DNA of 14,386 bases from Sabulitectum sp964571965. Its GTDB lineage: Bacteria; Fermentibacterota; Fermentibacteria; Fermentibacterales; JCC-6. Positions 13,490 through 14,386 of the stretch are shown here, in pieces. Position numbers and translations under genes: made by a program. The stretch is taken from positions 1 to 14,386 of the forward strand of contig CAZNFQ010000054.1 of NCBI GenBank assembly GCA_964571965.1, read 5' to 3'. Every line of letters begins with the position of its first letter. The stretch's first letter is position 1. The notes below the pieces were generated by a model. The model worked only from the letters and a program-made list of their open reading frames with translations. It was not told the origin of the DNA and did not search any database.

Positions 13490-14125
13490 ATGAGAAGAAA
13501 AGAAAGAGCTGACCTTGTAAGAAAAGAGCTTGAAAAACTCTACCCGGAAGCTTTTTGCAAACTTGAATACGGGGGAATTCCCGAGAGACTCGTGATCGCC
13601 ACTATTCTGTCTGCACAGACCACCGACGATGCTGTGAACAAGGCAACTCCGGGGCTCTGGAACAACTACCCGGACATGGAGAGCCTTGCATCAGCAGACC
13701 GGGGAAAGGTTGAGGAGCTTCTGAAAACAATAGGGCTTTTCAGGAACAAGACGAAATCCATAATCGGTGCCGCGGCATGGATCAGAGACAACGGACTTCC
13801 GGAAACCATAGAAGAGCTGATTCAGATACCCGGTGTGGGCAGGAAAACAGCAAACGTTATCGTGGGAGAAGTCTTCGGTAAACCATCCGTCACCGTTGAC
13901 ACTCATGTGAGAAGACTTGCGTCCAGGCTTGACCTGTCGAGGAATGCGAACCCGGACAAGATCGAAGCCGATCTCAAGAAGATCATTCCACGGGACGAAC
14001 AGACCATGTTCAGCCACCGTCTTATAACCCATGGGAGACAGATCTGCAGAGCAAGAGCTCCCAGATGCGGTATCTGCCCCCTCACTGAAATCTGTGCCTT
14101 TTATAAAAAGAAGGGGCCCGAATAG
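13490..14125 (+). CDS. nth: Endonuclease III (DNA glycosylase/AP lyase)
   Basis: Nth removes oxidised pyrimidines from DNA and cuts the resulting abasic site in base excision repair. The 211 residues are typical. Visible motifs are LSAQTTD (40-46), the helix-hairpin-helix IPGVGRKTANVI (113-124) with catalytic lysine K119, VDTHVRRL (136-143) with catalytic aspartate D137, and the iron-sulfur cluster ligands C186-x6-C193-x2-C196-x5-C202. Nothing essential is missing. ATG 13490 follows the previous stop by four bases with AAGGTG upstream, so it probably shares the transcript of the secreted protein, an odd pairing of functions. The last codons form part of an inverted repeat that looks like the terminator of the convergent gene at 14152-14386. 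Confidence 0.97.
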   Translation: MRRKERADLVRKELEKLYPEAFCKLEYGGIPERLVIATILSAQTTDDAVNKATPGLWNNYPDMESLASADRGKVEELLKTIGLFRNKTKSIIGAAAWIRDNGLPETIEELIQIPGVGRKTANVIVGEVFGKPSVTVDTHVRRLASRLDLSRNANPDKIEADLKKIIPRDEQTMFSHRLITHGRQICRARAPRCGICPLTEICAFYKKKGPE

Positions 14126-14131
14126 GGCCCC
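14113..14131 (-). terminator. Intrinsic terminator for the minus-strand gene, embedded in the end of nth
   Basis: A perfect 7-bp stem, GGGGCCC (14113-14119) with GGGCCCC (14125-14131), has loop GAATA that includes most of the nth stop codon. On the minus strand the hairpin is followed by a T-rich run (TTCTTTTTAT), as expected for a terminator. On the plus strand it is followed by CTCTTC, so it is a poor terminator for nth. Confidence 0.6.
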
Positions 14132-14151
14132 CTCTTCAAGTGGCAAGACTT

Positions 14152-14386
14152 CTAGTCCATGTCGCTGAGATCAACGCTCCAGTAGAATCCGTCTTCGTCA
14201 ACCCATACTTCCCAGAGGGTGTATACGTCGTCGTCTTCGTCAACCACCTTGAAATCGTAGTAGTCGTTGGCGGGAACGTAGAAGGTCATGGTTTCACCGG
14301 GGTGAAGAAGCTCTGAACCGAGACGGTCGTCGCCCCAGGGTGAGTCGCTGGGATCGCCGTAAATGTACCAGATCGTCCAGCTGCCC
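14152..14386 (-). CDS. C-terminal end of an acidic, aromatic-rich protein (5' partial)
   Basis: On the minus strand a frame enters from the right edge and ends at TAG 14154-14152, giving about 77 residues with no internal stop. It is very rich in D, E, W and Y (for example VVDEDDDVYTLWEVWVDEDG near the end). The start lies outside the window. Motifs W-x-I-W-Y, PWGDDRLGSELL, PGETMTFYV and YYDFKVVD parallel the small secreted protein at 727-1053 (W-x-D-x-LG, L-x-P, F-x-V, YDF-x-x-x-D), so I infer the same small beta-sandwich family. The acidic pairs could bind calcium, but no defined motif is present. The base composition matches the neighbours. A likely terminator (14113-14131) follows its stop. 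Function unknown. Confidence 0.7.
   Translation of the reverse strand, partial: GSWTIWYIYGDPSDSPWGDDRLGSELLHPGETMTFYVPANDYYDFKVVDEDDDVYTLWEVWVDEDGFYWSVDLSDMD

Noticed and set aside
1..14386. Mobile elements, CRISPR arrays, phage or toxin-antitoxin genes
   Set aside because: I looked for transposase or integrase motifs, direct-repeat arrays and small paired genes on both strands and saw none.

Overview
The window looks like an ordinary chromosomal stretch of a free-living bacterium with about 50% GC. It is very compact: neighbouring genes overlap or nearly touch, GTG and TTG starts are frequent, and I see no mobile element, phage gene, CRISPR array or duplicated sequence. The last ~75 residues of the secreted protein at 12193-13485 resemble a type IX secretion-type C-terminal sorting domain. 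Together with small lineage-type secreted proteins, this suggests a member of the Fibrobacteres-Chlorobi-Bacteroidetes side of the tree, perhaps a Fermentibacteria-like lineage. That placement is an inference and is weak.

Layout. (1) 1-730, plus strand: the end of an unrecognised gene, overlapped by a stand-alone cyclic-nucleotide-binding domain protein. (2) 727-3214, minus strand: the transcription accessory protein Tex, followed by a small secreted protein. (3) 3215-3326: a divergent promoter region with a perfect 10-bp inverted repeat. (4) 3327-5752, plus strand: elongation factor G overlapped by the fluoride channel FluC/CrcB. (5) 5737-10079, minus strand: a tight seven-gene operon, read as smpB, amidase, GerMN-like membrane protein, rph, rdgB, hypothetical, Smr-domain protein. 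The amidase/GerM/rph/rdgB core is an arrangement known from other bacteria. (6) 10119-10284, plus strand: a self-contained tRNA-Leu(CAG) unit with its own promoter and terminator. (7) 10326-11561, plus strand: an Eis-like acetyltransferase. (8) 11558-12115, minus strand: an RmlC-like cupin epimerase. (9) 12193-14125, plus strand: a secreted repeat protein and endonuclease III. (10) 14152-14386, minus strand: the C-terminal end of an acidic, aromatic-rich protein that appears to belong to the same small family as the secreted protein at 727-1053.

Most genes are housekeeping: translation (fusA, smpB, tRNA-Leu), RNA processing (rph, tex), nucleotide-pool and DNA maintenance (rdgB, nth, Smr) and cell wall (amidase). 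I did not find a convincing undescribed system. The best leads are the paralogous small secreted family at the two ends of the window, the mirrored tex/fusA promoter region, the fusA-fluC overlap, the Smr/winged-helix fusion, the altered RmlC-like active site and the cysteine cluster in the Eis-like protein. There is no gene-free stretch longer than about 115 bases.
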